Shown here in pieces: positions 59,801 through 64,000 of a stretch of 64,000 nucleotides of DNA. The DNA comes from Zonotrichia leucophrys gambelii (lineage: Eukaryota; Chordata; Aves; Passeriformes; Passerellidae): NCBI RefSeq assembly GCF_028769735.1, contig NC_088172.1, positions 61,783,075 through 61,847,074 of the forward strand, read 5' to 3'. Within the stretch, counting starts at the first letter, position 1. Every line of letters begins with the position of its first letter. Under the pieces are notes generated by a model. The model saw only the letters and a list, made by a program, of their open reading frames with translations, was not told where the DNA came from and did not search any database. The position numbers and the translations under genes were made by a program.

Positions 59801-62800
59801 GGATGTGGAAATGGTGAAGGTAGGTGTTGTGGTTTAGGAATGGTACTCCCTACCAAACAACGCACCACTCACTCTCCATGATGGAGATGAGAATTGGAGG
59901 CATAAAAGGTAAAGATGATGGGTTGAGATAAGAACAGTTTTCTGGAAACAGCAGTGAGATAAGGAAATGAACAGTTATAGCAACAGTACTAATGAGAGAG
60001 GGGATAAGAAAAGAAGTGATTCACACAGAAGTGAAAACAATAATAGACAATATCAGACAACTCCCTCTGTCACATTTTCTCCACTGGAAAGAACCCCTTC
60101 TCCCTGGAAGAAAGAAGTTTTCCCTGCCCCTGGCAATGATGTGTGGTGGTATAGAATAACTCAAACCATTATACTGAATGGATGAGGTAGTTTTTATTTA
60201 AAGGCCAGAAAAAACTTCATGAAGTCTTGCAGAAATTATGCTAGGTGGTTTCTAAATAGTAGAACACTTCCCAATGAAAAAAATAAACATTCGTGTCTCT
60301 AATTTTATACATCAAAACACAGCAACTGTGGAAGCCTCATGATCACGAATGTCTTTTAATTTGTGAAAGGACTGAATAATACTGTGAGTGATAACAATGA
60401 AACCTAATACCTCATACCTGAAGATGATTGGATGTTCTATGTAGACAGTACATGATTGGTTTGATAAAAGTACAAGTGCTATACAACCTCAGTTTGTGTG
60501 TGTACTGGTTTTCAGTGCTCTTCAGTCATTCTTGGACTAGTACATCTACATTCCCATGTGTTCTTTCTGAATTAATCTGCAGTTTAGGCGGCAGATTATT
60601 TTTTTTTTTTATTTACAGCATTCCTCTGTGCAAAAACAGTGACTGCCTAGTTACTTATATCTTCCTCAGTGTGTAAGCATTTTTTTTATTGTGAGAGTTT
60701 GCTTTGAAGAAGGCTGTAATTTAACTATTTTTGCTGATCTTTTTTGATAGAAATTGGTGGGAGGTGAAAGTTTTGTATGATGGGCCTTACTGTGAAGGTG
60801 ATGTAAATGTAGTACTATTTAATGCTTTATTTGAAAAGAAATGAGTGAAGAAGTACAAAAAATAATTTTGCTTTTTTTTTCTATGAATAGTGTTTGTGTG
60901 TTGAGTAGAGGAAATGGGGGAAGGCAACCTAAAATTTCTGCTTTTATTATATCTGAGCTTGCAAGGTTTGAGCTGTAATGAGAAGATATTTGTCATCACT
61001 TCTAAGAAGTCATACCATCTGCTAAATGTCTTGTCGGGGTTTTTTTGACTGAGGATTATCTTTAACATTTAAAAATAATAATATGTTTTTAGTTCGATTT
61101 TGAAATCCAAAATCTTATTTAAATTAGTAAATTTCACTTTCACTTATTAAAATTAGTAAATTTCAATTTAATAGCTAGAGATTTAATTTCTGCTTTAATA
61201 TATTATGTGTTTGTGTTCATTTGCTGGAGACCATTGTCATTAACAGTTTTACTGCACAAAGCTTCATCTTATGCAGTTAGAGAGACTAATTAAAAGAATT
61301 TAAAGGATTTTCTGATACTGAGATCTTTTTTCTACAGTTGCCTTATGTCAGTGTGGATTGTAAACTTCTGGTTTTGTATATTTAGGTCAACCTGAAGAGA
61401 CCATGCCCATTTTGGGCTGATGATGGCCATTGCTCTATCAAAGATTGTCATGTAGAGCCTTGTCCTGAGGTATGGATTGAATAATATGTAATAGAAAAAG
61501 GGGTTTTGGCTAAAAATTTGTTAATTTGCAGTGGCTCGTACTATAGTACTAGCTAATGATACAAGCACTGCTAGCAATACTTTTTAGTGAGAACTTAAAT
61601 TTAAGTAAAAGTGACCAATTTATTTTCTATTCCAAAAGTATAAATACAACCAAAATATTTTAAGGTCTTAGTCATTTTATGGAGAAAGTGGAGAGCTTCA
61701 AGAGTAAATCTCTTCTAAGCTCTAGCACTGTTTTGCATATAGCATGTTGATAAGGTAAAGGAGCAAGATAATTTTTCAAAAAATAAGCTTGCTTTGACCT
61801 CTATAGGCATGATACCTAATTTGTAGATTTTAATCAAGTATTTCTATGAGCAATGTAAAAGCTGTGATTTATTTTTTGTTTCTAGAGCAAAATACCTGTC
61901 GGAATTAAGGCTGGGAGCTCTAATAAAGTAAGTACTCCTTAATTTTTAAAGTTAACTTTTAAAGTTCTTTCTGATTTTTTTTTAATCTTAAATTTAGAAC
62001 AGCTATGTGACTTTTTAGTATAAACCTTCAGTGTTCTCACACTGATGAAGAAGTTAAGTGATCATTTCCTGTATGTGGCTTAACCTTTCTGCCTTTATGT
62101 AGAGTAGTGTTTCTGACGTAGCTGGTGCTGTTGTGTCATTTTGAGCCTGTCATTGCTGGAGAGCTGCTGCAGACTGAATCAATGAATGGCAAGGGACAGC
62201 AGTGCATGGCCACAGAATGCCTGATGCAGAATTGTTGCTTCATTTCTGAGTACAGGTCACCTTTTAAAAAGCTACAGGCTAAGATGCACAGAGGCAGTAG
62301 CAGCGCAATCTTTATTAACAATCATAAGTAATCACAACACTTATTTTCAAGAGGTCATTAGTCCAGAGATGATTTGGTCATTATTCTAAAGACGGTTTTG
62401 GCCAAAGTGGCCAGTGCAAACTGGAGCAGTCAGTCTGTGCTGTTGGCTTTTGCTTGCATCTCTCCAAGCCATCCTTTCTAGATCACCAAGTAATCTTAGC
62501 GAAACTAAAAAGTTAAGAGGCTATATATGCATAGGAAAAGAGGTCAGAGCAGAAGGACTACCCACAAATCCCACACATCTGAAACAGGGTGCCCAAGAAT
62601 GAGGATTTTAGCAGTTGATGGGTTAATGGTGTCCAAATGAGAGATCTTCCCATTGAGTGCCTTGACTGTATTGTAAGCACTTATCTCTCGATTAACTATC
62701 ATATCTCCATCGTCCCCAGTGCTTTCTACCTCACAGGGCAGGCTGGGTGTAGTTCACCAGATCATAAAGGACTTATGAACAGGAGTGTTGGCATTGGGTT

Positions 62801-64000
62801 TAGATCTCAAGCCAAGAAAGGTTATCAGAGATAACTGAGATGAATACTTCATTGAGAATTGATGACTTGTGTGCTGCTGTCTGGAAAAGGGCAGGCAGAT
62901 CTGTCCAAGCTTTAGCTCAAGAGGAAGAAGTCTTGTTTCTTTTACACATACATTGTTAACTCACTTTGAAGTAAAGACTGCCTCTTCATTTAAAGGTTCC
63001 TGGTAATCAGTGAAGAAAAATCTTTCTCACTGACATAACCTAAATGTCAGTTGTTTGCCATTCCAGCACAAGCAGCAGTTGTTTTTCTGAAAAGCTGACA
63101 CTATCTCTGGGCAGGAGATCTTATGTTTTAGCTGAATAATGTGTTGCCAGTTCTCTTTTTCATTGACTCTTTTATCTTCCAAGCATGGTTGCAGAGAAAA
63201 TGACTCCAGAAAGGGTTCTTTCTGAATTTGAGCTTCCTCATTGGTTAATCTTGAGAGCCATAAATAAGGTGTTAAATAGTAACCAAAGAGCATGTTGTTC
63301 TTTGGATACTTCACATGAGCATACCAAATTTGATTTAGGAAGTGAAAAAATTGATGCCTTTTGCTTTCACCACAATAAAGAAGGTTGGATAGATTCTTTG
63401 GGAAGCTGTCATTTGCTGTATGTTTGCTACAGTGGTTTCCTTTGAGCTGCCTTGCAGGTTGTTGAAACCAGCTACAGTACTGAAAGTTAGACAATTCTGT
63501 TCCTTTAATCTGCAGTAGAAGACATTAATATGTGCTGCTTTTCTGGATGGAATTTGTCATCAGAATGGGCATGAATCTTACCTACACCATTTTCTTACTT
63601 CTTATGGTTCAGTTAAGTGATCTTTTGTAGAGCCAATTAAAAATTTACTATCTTATTAGTATCTCTTTTAAGGAAATATCAAATTCATTTCAGTATGAAT
63701 GTTTTGTTTCAAGGACTGTGCAAGTACTGTGCTATTAGGCTGTGCTAATTTCCCATTTGGGGAAGTCTTACACCTTATGGCTTATATGTAAAGTACAGGA
63801 TTTAAAAAAAGGGTGGGTTTTTTCCCTGAGAACACATGCATGTCCAGTTTCTGTCTTTCATCCTGTTAGTATCGGTCTTGGAAAGCTGAAAATGACCAAA
63901 GGCATCTTTTTAATAATGATGCAATCTCTTGAATAGATACACTCACAGTAGAATCCTGTGGAGAGGTTTTCTGTTTCTTCTGTCCAGTTTTCCATTGCCT
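53730..64000 (+). CDS. ERO1B: ERO1B, first four coding exons (gene continues past window)
   Basis: ERO1-beta is an FAD-dependent ER-lumen oxidase that re-oxidises protein disulfide isomerases and passes electrons to oxygen. Exons 53730-53828, 58228-58347, 61386-61469 and 61886-61927 are all phase 0, giving 115 residues of about 465. Residues 1-33 form a signal peptide: a short basic start, hydrophobic [16 protein letters not shown], cleavage probably near AEA. Exon 2 has the structural [13 protein letters not shown]. Exon 3 has [11 protein letters not shown] and the shuttle pair in DCHVEPC (human C94/C99 type), which hands oxidising equivalents to PDI. The FAD-proximal CxxC exons are beyond the end. 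The sequence matches human ERO1B ([20 protein letters not shown]) better than ERO1A as recalled. UPR control is suggested by the ERSE. Confidence 0.96.
53829..58227 (+). other. ERO1B: ERO1B intron 1 (4.4 kb)
   Basis: The first 350 bases are still CpG-rich; the rest is AT-rich and without recognisable repeats or exons. Confidence 0.7.
58228..58347 (+). CDS. ERO1B: ERO1B coding exon 2
   Basis: 120 bp between tcaatag and gtacac. Reads [18 protein letters not shown] then [19 protein letters not shown], closely matching vertebrate ERO1B. Confidence 0.96.
58348..61385 (+). other. ERO1B: ERO1B intron 2
   Basis: 3 kb. Holds a T/G-rich tract at 59085-59150 and a probable degraded LTR at 59825-60170. 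No exon seen. Confidence 0.65.
59825..60170 (+). mobile_element. Probable degraded LTR fragment
   Basis: Starts TGTTGTGGTTTAGG, followed by 'gggttgagataagaacagtt' and 'gtggtatagaataact', phrases I recall from an abundant avian LTR. Strongly diverged; no target duplication or internal region found. Confidence 0.4.
61386..61469 (+). CDS. ERO1B: ERO1B coding exon 3 (shuttle cysteines)
   Basis: 84 bp between atttag and gtatgg. Reads [19 protein letters not shown] then DCHVEPCPE. Carries the CxxxxC shuttle disulfide. Confidence 0.96.
61886..61927 (+). CDS. ERO1B: ERO1B coding exon 4
   Basis: 42 bp between gtttctag and gtaagt. Reads [14 protein letters not shown], matching human [14 protein letters not shown]. 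Confidence 0.95.
61928..64000 (+). other. ERO1B: ERO1B intron 4 (start; runs off window)
   Basis: 2.1 kb without the next expected exon (YLKxANNTKEL in human). No repeat recognised; all frames here look like chance. Confidence 0.65.

Noticed and set aside
1..64000. CRISPR arrays, bacterial operons, phage genes, rRNA and tRNA genes
   Set aside because: None seen; the window is an intron-rich vertebrate locus.

Overview
The window is vertebrate nuclear DNA, most likely from a bird and probably a passerine. Evidence: multi-exon genes with GT/AG introns, three CpG-island promoters, several CR1 LINE fragments (the dominant avian/reptilian retroposon), and solo LTRs that resemble ERVK-type families common in songbirds. 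The family names come from memory; the repeat structure and target duplications are read directly. There are no bacterial, phage or CRISPR features. Most of the long open frames are chance frames in introns or GC-rich islands.

Layout: (1) 1-4311, + strand: the last eight exons of HEATR1, a U3 snoRNP/pre-rRNA processing factor, ending at a stop at 4191-4193 and an AATAAA at 4306. (2) about 5555-20600, - strand: a complete LGALS8 (galectin-8) gene, nine coding exons plus a 5' UTR exon in a CpG island, 339 codons, convergent with HEATR1. (3) 20.8-30.5 kb: an intergenic stretch with a CR1 split by a solo LTR, a second solo LTR with a perfect 6-bp target duplication, and the undelimited 3' UTR of EDARADD. 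(4) 30568-45227, - strand: a complete EDARADD gene, six coding exons, 214 residues, with a C-terminal death domain and a conserved TRAF-type PVQDT motif. (5) 45.5-53.2 kb: an intergenic stretch ending in a degenerate minisatellite interrupted by a CR1. (6) 53.2 kb to the end, + strand: the CpG-island promoter and first four coding exons of ERO1B, the ER thiol oxidase; the rest lies beyond the window. The order HEATR1-LGALS8-EDARADD-ERO1B is the known amniote arrangement. The genes are neighbours by old synteny, not by shared pathway: ribosome biogenesis, glycan recognition on damaged vesicles, ectodysplasin signalling to NF-kB, and oxidative protein folding.

Most worth a second look: a 76-bp near-perfect palindrome in an LGALS8 intron (pre-miRNA-like or foldback element); a triplicated 12-residue unit at the galectin-8 N terminus where human has one; two uORFs chained to the LGALS8 start by overlapping stop/start codons; an exact ER-stress response element and a ZNF143/THAP11-type site in the ERO1B promoter; a strong CTCF-like site inside EDARADD; and a small TATA-preceded ORF antisense in EDARADD intron 1. 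I found no wholly new multi-gene system.
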